Of a stretch of 64,000 nt of DNA, positions 52,527 through 60,991 are shown one piece after another. The notes below the pieces were generated by a model that did no database searches, was not told the DNA's origin, and was given only the letters and a program-made list of their open reading frames with translations. The stretch covers positions 1 through 64,000 of the forward strand of contig CACWNW010000013.1 of NCBI GenBank assembly GCA_902762305.1, read 5' to 3'. Position numbers and translations under genes: made by a program. The stretch is from Fibrobacter succinogenes (GTDB lineage Bacteria; Fibrobacterota; Fibrobacteria; Fibrobacterales; Fibrobacteraceae). How positions within the stretch are numbered: the stretch's first letter is position 1; each line of letters opens with the position of its first letter.

Positions 52527-53183
52527 TCACTTCTTGTCTTGCGGGACAAGGCGCTCGACTATTCGGAACAAGTCGTTATAAATATCCAGGAAGTCTTCAA
52601 TCCAAATCGGGTCGCGCTCGCCAATCACCTGGAAGGTCTCTTCGAGAGTATGGCGCGAATTGTACGGGCCCACCAGCGTCCCCGCCGGCTGCACAAACGA
52701 ACCCTGGCGGTAATCCGTCGAGGCGATGCGCGCCCTGTAAGAACGACGGAGTCGCGCAATCAGGGCGCTGCGAAGCGAAAGGAGTTCTTCGTGCGCTTCC
52801 AGGAACTTGGACTCGTCCAGCCATTTTTCCACCTCGTCAATGCGGCGCGTAATGGCTTCGCGTTCCGTCGAGGGGACAAGCATTTTCTTCTTCAAAAGAG
52901 TCGCGCGCACCTGCTCAACGATATTCCTGAGCATGTCGGCATTCCAGAACACCATCGGAGTTGTCTCAGAGACTGTTCCGGCCGATGCTGGCGGCTCATG
53001 CGTCGCAATCCAGCGGGAAAGCTTGTCGAGAACCATGTTCGCCTCGGGCTCGCGGTCAATCGCGATATAGTCCTCCGCACGCTCCAGGAGCGTCTCGGCA
53101 TAGACCATGCGCCAGTGCGGGAGCGTTCCCGACTTGCGTATGGAATCTATCGAATGGTGAACTGATTCTATGCGTTCAAGCAT
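52527..53183 (-). CDS. Hypothetical protein downstream of ZorB-like gene (ZorG/DUF2894-like position)
   Basis: This 218-residue soluble helical protein starts in an overlap with the zorB-like stop (TGATG). The opening IDSIRKSGTLPHWRMVYAETLLERAEDYI ... MVLDKLSRWI resembles the W/R-x-G ... RF..IEAL..RA ... LD.KL pattern of DUF2894 proteins that accompany type III Zorya motors. Long helices follow (EREAITRRIDEVEKWLDESKFLEAHEELLSLRSALIARLRRSYRAR). The resemblance is by eye and weak. Position and coupling are the stronger argument that it belongs to the motor. Confidence 0.6.
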   Translation of the reverse strand: MLERIESVHHSIDSIRKSGTLPHWRMVYAETLLERAEDYIAIDREPEANMVLDKLSRWIATHEPPASAGTVSETTPMVFWNADMLRNIVEQVRATLLKKKMLVPSTEREAITRRIDEVEKWLDESKFLEAHEELLSLRSALIARLRRSYRARIASTDYRQGSFVQPAGTLVGPYNSRHTLEETFQVIGERDPIWIEDFLDIYNDLFRIVERLVPQDKK

Positions 53184-53821
53184 CAGCGGGCACTCCCCAG
53201 GCGAAGCGGTGTCACACCGATTTCCACGCGACGGTTGAGACGACGGTGCTCTTCGGTGTCGTTGGGGTACTTGGGCCTAAATTCGCCGAAACCCGCAGCA
53301 AAGATACGGTCGGAAGGGAACCCCTGGTTAATGAGGGTCTTCACCACGTTCACGGCGCGTTCGGTAGAAAGATTCCAGTTCGTATAGTTCGTAGACGAGC
53401 TGAAGGGAATGTCGTCGGTAAAGCCGCTCACCATCACGACATCGCCCGTATCGAGCGCATCAAGCAAGCCCTTGCTGATGCCCTTGATGACGCCCACGCC
53501 TTCCTTGGTAAGGTTTGCACCGTTGGTCGGGAAAAGGAACGAAGCCTGAATCTGGATCTTGCCGTCTTCGAGCGCGATGAGGCCCGCCTCGATGGAAGTC
53601 TGCAGGCTCTTCGCCAAAAGGGCATTGCGCTCCGTGGCAATCTTGCGCATTTCTTCCTGGCAGTTCAACACCTCTTCCTCGGTACGGGTAAGGTCTTCCG
53701 CCTTCTGCTCCTTCAAGGTCGCCATGGCGACGAACGCCAATATGAACAGCGAAACGAGGGCAATACCTAGGTCGGTATAGGCCATCCACGGATTGCTGCC
53801 TTCTTCGCGACGTAAACGCAT
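53183..53821 (-). CDS. MotB/ZorB-like protein with OmpA domain
   Basis: This 212-residue inner-membrane protein has one membrane segment (about 13-33) with a conserved ion-channel aspartate D17 in WMAYTDLGIALVSLFILAF, a coiled linker, and a C-terminal OmpA/MotB peptidoglycan-binding domain (about 95-205; VVMVSGFTDDIPF, NLSTERAVNVVKTLINQG, GFGEFRPKYPNDTEEHRRLNRRVEIGV). This is the stator subunit that anchors a MotA-like channel to the wall. It follows the MotA-like gene after 3 bp. No flagellar gene is near, which favours a Zorya-type role. Confidence 0.85.
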   Translation of the reverse strand: MRLRREEGSNPWMAYTDLGIALVSLFILAFVAMATLKEQKAEDLTRTEEEVLNCQEEMRKIATERNALLAKSLQTSIEAGLIALEDGKIQIQASFLFPTNGANLTKEGVGVIKGISKGLLDALDTGDVVMVSGFTDDIPFSSSTNYTNWNLSTERAVNVVKTLINQGFPSDRIFAAGFGEFRPKYPNDTEEHRRLNRRVEIGVTPLRLGSAR

Positions 53822-53824
53822 AGG

Positions 53825-55498
53825 CTAGCCCTCTGCCTTGGGATTGGAAATCTGGGCGGCGCGCTGCGTCTGTTCCAGCACTTCGAGGAGGATTTCCTGA
53901 GTCTTGACCGCATTCTCGAGGAGCACTTCGCTTGCGCGCTCGTGGAACGCTTCCAGGGACTGGTTGAGGCGTTCGACAAAGTTTTCCTCGTCGTCGTGTT
54001 CCGAAGTATCGCCGCTGAGTTTCTCGAGGATTGTCTCGAGGGCGCTGCGCAGCATTTCGAGGTTCGCGCTGAGTTCGCTCTGGTTCACGCGCATGAGTTC
54101 CGCCGTCTGCACGATGTTTCCGCCGAGGGCGTCGGTAGCTTCCTTCTCCTTCACGACGCGGTTGTCGATGCTTTCGGTAAGCGCCTTCTGAGCCTCGAGC
54201 AGCACGGCCGACGTATCGGAAAGCTTCTGGAAGGCAGAAAGGATATCGGTAGAAAGCGTCCCCAGCTTTTCGGCCACGGACTGCGAAAGTTCCGCAGAAC
54301 CCGCCTGCGCCTTCTCAGCCACCTGGAGAGCCACGTTCTTGAGAGTCTCGAGGCCTTCCTTCTGGGATTCCATGTTCGCGCTCGTCTCGGAGGCGAGCTT
54401 GTCCATAAAGCTCTTCCACTGTTCGTCGGACTGCCTGACCTGATCGGAGACTGCGACGGCAACATTCTTCGTCGCGGATTCCATCGCCTTCTCGGTCGCA
54501 GAGGCGACACCCGAAAGGCCTTCCTTCACGCCAGAAGAGATGCCCTCCAGGCCAGAATTCAGGCCCGCAGAGATTGCGTTCAGGCGTTCGTCCAGCTTGC
54601 CCGGAATAGATTCCACGGAACCGGCGAGCGACGCAATTTCATTTTTCATCGGATTGAACGCATCCGAAATGCTGCCGCCGATGGAATCACCCAGCCTGTC
54701 GACGGAGCCGTTCATGTTCTCGAGAGTGCCGGAAAGCTTCTCGCCCACTTCGGAGACAATATCGTTGAGCGAAGCCTGCACAGATTCGGTGACCTTGCGG
54801 AGATTTTCTTCGACGGAATCGAACAGGCGGCCGAGTTCATCCCTGCTCTTCTCATTTTCGCCAGCAGATTCGCCCTGCATGTTCAGCGTGAGGGCATCGA
54901 GGCGCACGACAAAGGCGTCACGGCGACCGAGGAAGATTCCGCGCGATGCATTGAGCATGAGGGCAGCAAACAGGCCGCAAAGGCTCGTGCCGAAGATTCC
55001 CTTCATGTTGCCGAAAAGCACCTGGATGGTATCGAGCGTACCCTGCGTGGTCGAATTGTCGATTGCGACACCCGCCGTAGCGACAGAATACATAAGACCA
55101 AAGAAGGTACCCATAAGGCCGAGGAGAATCACCGTTCCACCCGAGCTGCGGGGAACAGCCACAGTAGAACCGTTGGAAAGGACTTCGAACGCTATCGGGG
55201 AATCAAGCCGAATGCCCTTCGAAAGCATATCGTGCGCCTGCTTCAAGCGCTTCGCCACGATTCCGTCGCCGGAGACAGAGAACGTTCGGCTGTTCTCGCA
55301 CGATTCGATAAGGCTTTCCTCTTCGGCGATGCGCCTGAGACTCGCGAGGAGCTTGAACTGTTCAACAATGAACACGGCGAAAATCGCCGCCATGATGATC
55401 CAGCCGAAGAGCGGAGCCCCGAAGTAGAAGGCGCCCGCAACCAGGACGAGCAATCCAACAACGGAGAGAACCAGAATCGAGTTAAATGCGTTCTTCAT
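53825..55498 (-). CDS. MotA/TolQ/ExbB-ZorA-like protein with long cytoplasmic coiled tail
   Basis: This 557-residue protein has four predicted membrane segments (about 6-26, 29-46, 122-146, 166-184) with the family elements GGTVILLGLMGTFFGLMYSV and GIFGTSLCGLFAALML. About 350 residues of low-hydrophobicity helix then follow (SVEENLRKVTESVQASLNDIV ... EVLLENAVKTQEILLEVLEQTQRAAQ), with repeats of the type found in methyl-accepting or apolipoprotein-like coiled coils. A long tail is the feature that separates ZorA from MotA. The next gene is MotB-like. Ion-driven motor function is inferred. Confidence 0.82.
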   Translation of the reverse strand: MKNAFNSILVLSVVGLLVLVAGAFYFGAPLFGWIIMAAIFAVFIVEQFKLLASLRRIAEEESLIESCENSRTFSVSGDGIVAKRLKQAHDMLSKGIRLDSPIAFEVLSNGSTVAVPRSSGGTVILLGLMGTFFGLMYSVATAGVAIDNSTTQGTLDTIQVLFGNMKGIFGTSLCGLFAALMLNASRGIFLGRRDAFVVRLDALTLNMQGESAGENEKSRDELGRLFDSVEENLRKVTESVQASLNDIVSEVGEKLSGTLENMNGSVDRLGDSIGGSISDAFNPMKNEIASLAGSVESIPGKLDERLNAISAGLNSGLEGISSGVKEGLSGVASATEKAMESATKNVAVAVSDQVRQSDEQWKSFMDKLASETSANMESQKEGLETLKNVALQVAEKAQAGSAELSQSVAEKLGTLSTDILSAFQKLSDTSAVLLEAQKALTESIDNRVVKEKEATDALGGNIVQTAELMRVNQSELSANLEMLRSALETILEKLSGDTSEHDDEENFVERLNQSLEAFHERASEVLLENAVKTQEILLEVLEQTQRAAQISNPKAEG

Positions 55499-55506
55499 TT
55501 TTATCC

Positions 55507-56421
55507 TTAATTTTTAGCCTCGGCCGAGGCCGTTGTTTCAAACAAGTTCAACTGACCGCGGGAGAACCCGCGAAGAAATACAGACCACTTGCTGTGGTAC
55601 CATTTAATCACATGGAGCGTCAATTCGCGGGCATAGTCGCAGAAGTCGTCCGTAAAGGCAAGGAACCCGTTCTCGTAGGCATAGTGCGGATTCCAGAAGC
55701 GTCCCGCGTTCCTCGCGCACGAGGCCGCAGTGCGGTAATAGCGAGTGGTTGCCTTGGTATTGAACGCCGCCGCAAAGCGCTTTTTCGCGAGCACGTTCAG
55801 GGAACTGCGCAGGGAAACGACCATCGCGTTTTCCTTTTCGCGGAGAGACGATTCCAGGCAGGGCAAAAGCTTCGAGACCGCATCGACGGCACTCTCGCCA
55901 TGCCAGTACTTGCAGAGTTTTTCTTGCAACTGCATTACACGGCCATGCATGCGCACGAACAGCGGCTCGGCATCGCTCACCAGCAGGTGGATTGTCGCGG
56001 AATAGAACGCGTTCACATCCTGCTTGTTGTTCTTCACGGCAAGCATCCAGCCCTTCTCCTCGTCATGGACCAAGAAGTCTCCGCCCTCGAGCAAAAGGCG
56101 CAGGACCTCGTCCGTAGAGAAGCGTTGCATCCACTTGGCGCGGAACTCGTCGTAAAGCTTGTTCGCATCGGCAATAATCTGCGGGAAACTCGCATCGGCA
56201 AGTTTCCATGCGGTCTCGCTGTACGAAATCTGTTCGGAGCTGCCGACCGACGGGTCGAGATTGTTGAACAGTGCATCGAGATGTTCGAACAGGGCGATGG
56301 ACCAGGTGACCATCATGGACTGGGAAAGATCCGCTACCATGGACGACCTGTTCGGGCAGGCATTCAGGCGAATGCTTGCGCCAGTCATCTTTCTTATGGC
56401 TCGACGGAATGACTCTTCCAC
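55507..56421 (-). CDS. Hypothetical protein upstream of ZorA-like gene (ZorF/DUF3348-like position)
   Basis: This 304-residue soluble helical protein starts at GTG (56421), with GAGG 5 nt before it. The central part (FVRMHGRVMQLQEKLCKYW ... DAVSKLLPCLESSLREKENAMVVSLRSSLNVLAKKRF) follows the M...LR ... LDA.LE..L..RE..LL...P.LL..RF pattern of DUF3348 proteins that open type III Zorya operons. The match is by eye. The gap to the ZorA-like gene is 8 bp. No enzymatic motif is visible. Confidence 0.6.
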   Translation of the reverse strand: MEESFRRAIRKMTGASIRLNACPNRSSMVADLSQSMMVTWSIALFEHLDALFNNLDPSVGSSEQISYSETAWKLADASFPQIIADANKLYDEFRAKWMQRFSTDEVLRLLLEGGDFLVHDEEKGWMLAVKNNKQDVNAFYSATIHLLVSDAEPLFVRMHGRVMQLQEKLCKYWHGESAVDAVSKLLPCLESSLREKENAMVVSLRSSLNVLAKKRFAAAFNTKATTRYYRTAASCARNAGRFWNPHYAYENGFLAFTDDFCDYARELTLHVIKWYHSKWSVFLRGFSRGQLNLFETTASAEAKN

Positions 56422-56430
56422 ATCAACCTC

Positions 56431-57150
56431 TTAGAATCCGGTCTCTATGCGCTGCCAGACACTCCGGCTCACACGCTTGCCTGCACCCGCCATTTCTTCG
56501 AATTCCTTGCGGACATCCGATTCCAGGTTTCCCTTGATAGCAGACAAATCGCCGCTGTAATTGCCGCCCGCTTCAAGATAAAGCCCGTAGACGTTCTCGG
56601 AAATTCTTGTATCGGCAGAAATGACCTTGCCCGCACGTATGGAGAGCGCAAAGCGGTTGCGCACGAAATCACAACGTGCAAGGAAGACCTCGGGGACGTC
56701 GTCGACCCAGAGACCGTAGTAGTTGTTCACGAAATTCACATTCTCGAAGATTCCGCGCGAACGGAACACGGTATTGCGGAACGCGTTCTGCACCACGAAG
56801 TTCTTCACTTCGAAGGGGCGGCTGGTAGACACGAAATGCAGGCCGTTCCAGCTGCCGCTCGAATCAGCACTGCGGAACACGACCGGCTTGGCTTCGGTAC
56901 CCAGGATGTGGATGGACCCGCGGAGGGTGAGCTTCGCGTATTCCCCCATGAGCACGGTGACGCCCGGTTCGACATAGAGCGTATCGGTAGCGGAAACCAC
57001 GACCCCCTGTTCAAGGATGTACGGGCTATCCTTCTCCGTAAGGCGAATGTTGCCGTTTTCTGGATGCGGGAACGGCATCTCGCTTGCAAGCACCGCAGCC
57101 ACAAGCAGCAGAGCCGTGCAAAATGCAAATTTCAAACCGCGCGAAAACAT
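56431..57150 (-). CDS. Secreted right-handed beta-helix protein
   Basis: This 239-residue exported protein has a signal peptide ending VLAS (about residue 22). The mature part has short repeated strands typical of parallel beta-helices (VVVSATDTLYVEPGVTVLMGEYAKLTLRGSIHILGTEAKPVVFRSAD ... FVVQNAFRNTVFRSRGIFENVNFVNNYYGLWVDDVPEVFLARCDFVRNRFALSIRAG). The start overlaps the stop of the upstream lipoprotein gene (TAATG), and the next gene follows 9 bp after its end. It is therefore part of the motor operon and suggests an envelope-side component. Confidence 0.75.
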   Translation of the reverse strand: MFSRGLKFAFCTALLLVAAVLASEMPFPHPENGNIRLTEKDSPYILEQGVVVSATDTLYVEPGVTVLMGEYAKLTLRGSIHILGTEAKPVVFRSADSSGSWNGLHFVSTSRPFEVKNFVVQNAFRNTVFRSRGIFENVNFVNNYYGLWVDDVPEVFLARCDFVRNRFALSIRAGKVISADTRISENVYGLYLEAGGNYSGDLSAIKGNLESDVRKEFEEMAGAGKRVSRSVWQRIETGF

Positions 57151-57980
57151 TAGAATTCACTCCGTAACTTGATTTTCTGGAGCACATGCATATCAGGAAT
57201 CACGTTGTTCGCGACAAGATCATTCACGTCGACATGGCCCGACAGGTCGAGCGCCACCGACGAAATCACGCCATGCGTCATGTCGAACAGGATGGAACCC
57301 GTACCGACAACAAAGCCCTTGCTTTCCATCTGCACATTGGCGGTAGAATCGGCGACCTCGCGGTACTTGACGTTCATCCCGATTTTCGCCATCTGGGCAC
57401 CGTCGTGCAGGTAGACCTCTTCGAGGGTGAAGGACTTGTAGACCGTAGTCGTCTTGTTGTTCTCAGGAATTTCGACCGTGCGTTCCCAGGTCTCGCCCAC
57501 CTTCACCGGGTTGCCCGGAAGAATCGGCTGAACCTTCATGAACAGCTTGAGCAGGTTGAGTTCCTCGGAACCCGGCTGCAAGGCGACATCTTCCACAGCA
57601 GGTTCGCTCACGGAGCCATCGGGCGCCATCTTGTACTGGAAGTGCTGCGTCAGCAGGTACTTCTCGATATAGAGGTAGTCCTCGACCGTGCGCTTGTCGC
57701 TCTTGTAGTCGACCGAATCAATCTTCATCTCGAAACGGCCCGAGCCGTTGTCGTAGGCCACCAGTTCGGAAAGCGTGGCCTGCACCTTCAGGTGGGTTTC
57801 CATCGCCTCGGGGACGGTGACTCCGGAATCGCTCGGGAGCATGGCGTCGATAGACGATTCCAGGAAATACTTTTGAACGGGAGCACTCTGGGTGTTGAAT
57901 GCCAAGGAAACGTCATTGCCATCGCAAGAACACAGGATAATCAGCGCAGCCGATGCAGCGCAAAACTTGGTAAAACTCAT
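57150..57980 (-). CDS. Lipoprotein, first gene of the Zorya-like operon
   Basis: This 276-residue exported lipoprotein has lipobox LIILCSC (Cys about 17-19). The mature part is beta-rich with SSIDAMLPSDSGVTVPEAMETHLKVQATLSELVAYDNGSGRFEMKIDSVDYKSDK, KVGETWERTVEIPENNKTTTVYKSFTLEEVYL and DMTHGVISSVALDLSGHVDV, reminiscent of DUF6263-type lipoproteins. It heads the seven-gene operon with a promoter in 57981-58043. Its role with the motor is unknown. Confidence 0.72.
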   Translation of the reverse strand: MSFTKFCAASAALIILCSCDGNDVSLAFNTQSAPVQKYFLESSIDAMLPSDSGVTVPEAMETHLKVQATLSELVAYDNGSGRFEMKIDSVDYKSDKRTVEDYLYIEKYLLTQHFQYKMAPDGSVSEPAVEDVALQPGSEELNLLKLFMKVQPILPGNPVKVGETWERTVEIPENNKTTTVYKSFTLEEVYLHDGAQMAKIGMNVKYREVADSTANVQMESKGFVVGTGSILFDMTHGVISSVALDLSGHVDVNDLVANNVIPDMHVLQKIKLRSEF

Positions 57981-58043
57981 ACTTGAAATTTAAGTAAAAA
58001 GAAAGGATTTGCGCAGGCAAAAATGGCTTTTTACGGCAAAAAA

Positions 58044-58559
58044 TCAGGATTTTGCGCCCGAGTCGCCCTTTTCGAGACGCATACGCTGGAAGAACGCCTT
58101 AAGGAGCCCGAGGCACTCGTCGGCGAGCACTCCGCCCACCACCTCGACATCGCGCTTGAGGGCGTTATTCGTAATCACATCGATGGTCGTGCCACAGCCT
58201 CCGAAGCGGGTATCCGGAGAACCATAGACAACACGGGAGATACGGCTGTTGAGGATGGCACCCGCGCACATCGGGCATGGTTCGAGCGTTACATACAAAG
58301 TAGCACCCTCCAGGCGCCAGTTTTCAAGTTTGCCGGATGCAGTCCCGATGGAAAGGATTTCGGCATGGGCGGTGGCATCCTTGAGCATCTCTATCTGGTT
58401 GTGACCACGGCCGATGACCACGCCATCCTTAACGATGACGCAGCCGATAGGGATTTCCTTCTCCTCGAAGGCCTTCTCCGCCTCACGGAGTGCCATGCGC
58501 ATATAGCGTTCGTCTTCGGGATTAGACGTGAAATTTTCTTTATCGGTTGCTTTATCCAT
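58044..58559 (-). CDS. tadA: tRNA-specific adenosine deaminase
   Basis: TadA converts A34 to inosine in tRNA-Arg(ACG). The 171-residue product has the deaminase zinc motifs HAE (in DATAHAEILSIGTAS) and PCPMC (in VTLEPCPMCAGAIL), with PIGCVIVKDGVVIGRGHN before and RFGGCGTTIDV after. The N-terminal 18 residues are an extension of low conservation. It may share a transcript with the membrane gene upstream. Confidence 0.95.
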   Translation of the reverse strand: MDKATDKENFTSNPEDERYMRMALREAEKAFEEKEIPIGCVIVKDGVVIGRGHNQIEMLKDATAHAEILSIGTASGKLENWRLEGATLYVTLEPCPMCAGAILNSRISRVVYGSPDTRFGGCGTTIDVITNNALKRDVEVVGGVLADECLGLLKAFFQRMRLEKGDSGAKS

Positions 58560-58567
58560 ACCAAAAC

Positions 58568-58879
58568 CTACTTATCCTTATCACCATCTTCTTTTTCAAA
58601 CAAATCCAAAATATACCATGGAGGGAAAAAGAGGCCAAACCAAATAACTACAGATAGAAAAAAAGTAAAAATTAAATTGTCAATAAAGAAAGGACCGTCA
58701 TCCATAACAAAAGCAACAATAGCACAAATTACAGGCAACGCAATCAACCGAACTTTCCATCTTATCGACTTATGCTTCGTAAATCGACCAAAGTTCGTCA
58801 AGATTCCAATTACAATAACGACTGCAACCATGGCAAGCCAGACGATTTCATCATGGTATAAAGTCAAAAAGTCGGCCAT
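58568..58879 (-). CDS. Small membrane protein of unknown function
   Basis: This 103-residue protein has three hydrophobic segments (about 12-28, 45-60, 68-92) and a charged C-terminus (EKEDGDKDK). It is AT-rich and unlike its neighbours in base use, which may mean recent arrival. The stop lies 8 bp before the tadA start. I do not recognise a family. Confidence 0.65.
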   Translation of the reverse strand: MADFLTLYHDEIVWLAMVAVVIVIGILTNFGRFTKHKSIRWKVRLIALPVICAIVAFVMDDGPFFIDNLIFTFFLSVVIWFGLFFPPWYILDLFEKEDGDKDK

Positions 58880-58901
58880 CGTTCACTCACAAAGATGTAC
58901 T

Positions 58902-58963
58902 AGATCCATCGACTTCGCCCGATCCTATCGCCCTATCGCTACGCTCCAGGGCTCCAGGATGAC
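58902..58963. repeat. Intergenic GATCC...GATGAC element, copy 4
   Basis: The element is GATCCATCGAC, then CCTATCGCCCTATCGC, then CTCCAGGGCTCCAGGATGAC. It is similar in layout to 6684-6750, where the inner palindrome is CCCTGGAGCGAAGCGATAGGG. It runs to the stop of the radical SAM gene. Confidence 0.55.
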
Positions 58964-59952
58964 TACAATCCCCGTCCATACGCGCAGTAGGAATCTTCCT
59001 GCATGTAGTCGCCATCGTGGTAATAGGCAGCACGGGCGCGGCAACCGCCGCAGCGGTCGTTGAACTTGCACTTGCCGCAGGCACCGGCGTAGGCCTTGGT
59101 ACGGAGTTTCTTGAACACCTCGGCATTCGCCCAGATTTCGTCGAACGGCGTGTCGTGAACGTCGCCCGCCTCTTCCATCATGTAGGCGCAGGGGCGCACC
59201 TTGCCGATGGGGCTTACAATGCAGTAGTCAAGACCGGCGAGGCAGCCGCGGCTGTAGCGCGTTTTGATATCGAGCTGATCGGCAATGCGCAAAAACTGCG
59301 GGGCGCATGTGGGTTTGACGGGGATGCCAAGCGTGCGGCTCTTTTCCATAATCTTGCGGAGCAAACCTTCATATTCGGCGACGCGGAGGGCGTGACCTTC
59401 AATCTCCTTGCCCCGGCCCACGGGAATGAGGAAGAATATCTGGTGGTTCACCGCACCGATTTCCTTGACCCAGTCCATGATGTCGAAAATCTCGTTCTGG
59501 TTCCAGTCCATGATGGTCGTGTGAATCTGGAACGGGAGGCCTGCCGCCTTGCAGTTTTCGATGCCCATCATCGTGAGTTCGAAGGCGTTCGGGAGGCCAC
59601 GGAAGTCATTATGGCGATCGTGGTCGATACTGTCGATGCTAATGCCCATCGCCATCGCGCCGGCGGCCTTCAGCTTGAACGCCAAGTCGTGCGTAATGAG
59701 CGTACCGTTGGTGCCGAACACCGGACGTAAACCCTTGCTCGAAGCGTGGGCGACGAGGTCCACAATGTCGGGACGGGTCATCGGCTCGCCGCCGCTGAAA
59801 ATCATGATCTTGAATCCGGCCTTGGCAATCTCGTCAATGAGCTTGAGCGCCTCGGCGGTCGTGAGTTCAGCCGCCTTGTTCTCGCCTGCGTCCTGGTAGC
59901 AGTGCTTGCAGGTCAGGTTACACTTGTTGGTGGTCATCCAAGATACAATCAT
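58963..59952 (-). CDS. Radical SAM enzyme with SPASM-type C-terminus (AhbD/NirJ-like)
   Basis: This 329-residue enzyme has the radical SAM cluster motif C11-NLT-C15-KH-C18, then SGGEPMTRPDI, GTNGTLI and GISIDS, and a C-terminal Fe-S domain CGKCKFNDRCGGCRARAAYYHDGD ... DSYCAY. The overall text (MIVSWMTTNKCNLTCKHCYQDAG, GCRARA) is closest to heme-d1/alternative heme synthesis enzymes such as NirJ and AhbC/AhbD. No other tetrapyrrole gene is adjacent, so the substrate is open and a peptide-modifying role is possible. The ATG at 59952 is chosen over 60033. Confidence 0.85.
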   Translation of the reverse strand: MIVSWMTTNKCNLTCKHCYQDAGENKAAELTTAEALKLIDEIAKAGFKIMIFSGGEPMTRPDIVDLVAHASSKGLRPVFGTNGTLITHDLAFKLKAAGAMAMGISIDSIDHDRHNDFRGLPNAFELTMMGIENCKAAGLPFQIHTTIMDWNQNEIFDIMDWVKEIGAVNHQIFFLIPVGRGKEIEGHALRVAEYEGLLRKIMEKSRTLGIPVKPTCAPQFLRIADQLDIKTRYSRGCLAGLDYCIVSPIGKVRPCAYMMEEAGDVHDTPFDEIWANAEVFKKLRTKAYAGACGKCKFNDRCGGCRARAAYYHDGDYMQEDSYCAYGRGL

Positions 59953-59992
59953 AATTTTCGCCTGTTCAAATTCTATACGCAAATATAGAAAA

Positions 59993-60013
59993 CGCCCGGC
60001 ATGGTGCCGGGCG
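59993..60013. terminator. Hairpin between the radical SAM gene and the small lipoprotein pair
   Basis: CGCCCGGCA-TGG-TGCCGGGCG, a perfect 9-bp stem downstream of the two lipoprotein genes on the minus strand. The T run is weak. Confidence 0.7.
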
Positions 60014-60039
60014 CCTAGACTTTCTATTTCCAAATCCGA

Positions 60040-60408
60040 TTAGAAACCGAACTTTTCTGCCTGAGCAACGAGTTCGTCACAAGGCTGCTCCGCCAAGGAT
60101 TCCTCATAGAAATATGCGGTATAGGACGCACCGTCCTTTTCGCCTTCACACTTCTTGATAGCCTTGCCAGGGCACTCCGAGCCAACCTTGCCTGCATCGG
60201 GGAACATTGCAACAACCCCGTCACAGACAGTATTGACCTTGGACTGGTCTTCTGATTCAATGCACGTACGTACAGCGATGATACCCGCATCAATATCGAT
60301 ATCGCAGGAATACTTCTTCGCAGCCGGAGCTGTACTAGAAGAATCATCACCGCAGGCCGTAAAGAGCGCTGCGCCAGCAACCATGGAAACGAACAGCAAC
60401 TTCTTCAT
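60040..60408 (-). CDS. Small lipoprotein B of a tandem pair
   Basis: This 122-residue lipoprotein has lipobox ALFTAC (Cys19), followed by GDDSSS. The mature part has three cysteine pairs (YSCDIDIDAGIIAVRTC, NTVC, SEC, KKC) and ends YTAYFYEESLAEQPCDELVAQAEKFGF. The last element is similar to MTVYFYDSRDARYSCSELLDDLDL in the upstream gene, so the two are paralogs. It starts 1 bp after the upstream stop codon. Function unknown. Confidence 0.75.
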   Translation of the reverse strand: MKKLLFVSMVAGAALFTACGDDSSSTAPAAKKYSCDIDIDAGIIAVRTCIESEDQSKVNTVCDGVVAMFPDAGKVGSECPGKAIKKCEGEKDGASYTAYFYEESLAEQPCDELVAQAEKFGF

Positions 60409-60409
60409 A

Positions 60410-60766
60410 TTAAAGATCGAGATCGTCCAGGAGTTCCGAGCACGAGTAGCGAGCATCACGAGAATCGTAGAAGTAGACCGTCATGGAGTTGCCGTTATAA
60501 TCGTAACCATCGCAGACCATAGAAGCACCGCCATCGCAACCATAATCTTCGATACCGGAAACAGACGTGTAGTAGTCAGCTTCAGCCCTGAATTCACTGC
60601 AGGCCCTTGCGGTAGTCACAGAAGAAGGAGCGGTCACGCAGATATGGTCTGTAATACGACCATTTTCTCTCCAAGTTGCGTCGCAGGACGGATTTTCGAC
60701 AGTGATTTCACAGCCCGTGAAAAGAGCCACGGCAGAAACCATGGATGCAAGCAGAATCTTCTTCAT
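60410..60766 (-). CDS. Small lipoprotein A of a tandem pair
   Basis: This 118-residue lipoprotein has lipobox ALFTGC (Cys19). The mature part has six further cysteines. The shared ending YFYDSRDARYSCSELL suggests descent with the neighbouring gene from a duplication. The ATG at 60766 has GGAG before it. Expression of both as one unit is likely. Function unknown. Confidence 0.75.
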   Translation of the reverse strand: MKKILLASMVSAVALFTGCEITVENPSCDATWRENGRITDHICVTAPSSVTTARACSEFRAEADYYTSVSGIEDYGCDGGASMVCDGYDYNGNSMTVYFYDSRDARYSCSELLDDLDL

Positions 60767-60991
60767 TGTTTTTTCTCCTTTTTATTAATAAAGAGTTATT
60801 TGATTTGTGTTTCGTATAGAATGAAATATAATAAAAAAATTTGGAAAATACAAACGAGAGCATACCAAATCATAATATTACATAAATATTTTTTATTTAT
60901 TACATAAATTCTATCCGTTTCGAGGTTGCGATTTAGCAGATACGAACAGGCAAAAAAATCTATCTTTGGCGTCAAAAGTAACGAGGCCAAC

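Noticed and set aside
59017-59730. 237-codon frame antisense to the radical SAM gene
   Set aside because: The radical SAM gene is complete with its cysteine motifs; the antisense product has no recognisable domain.
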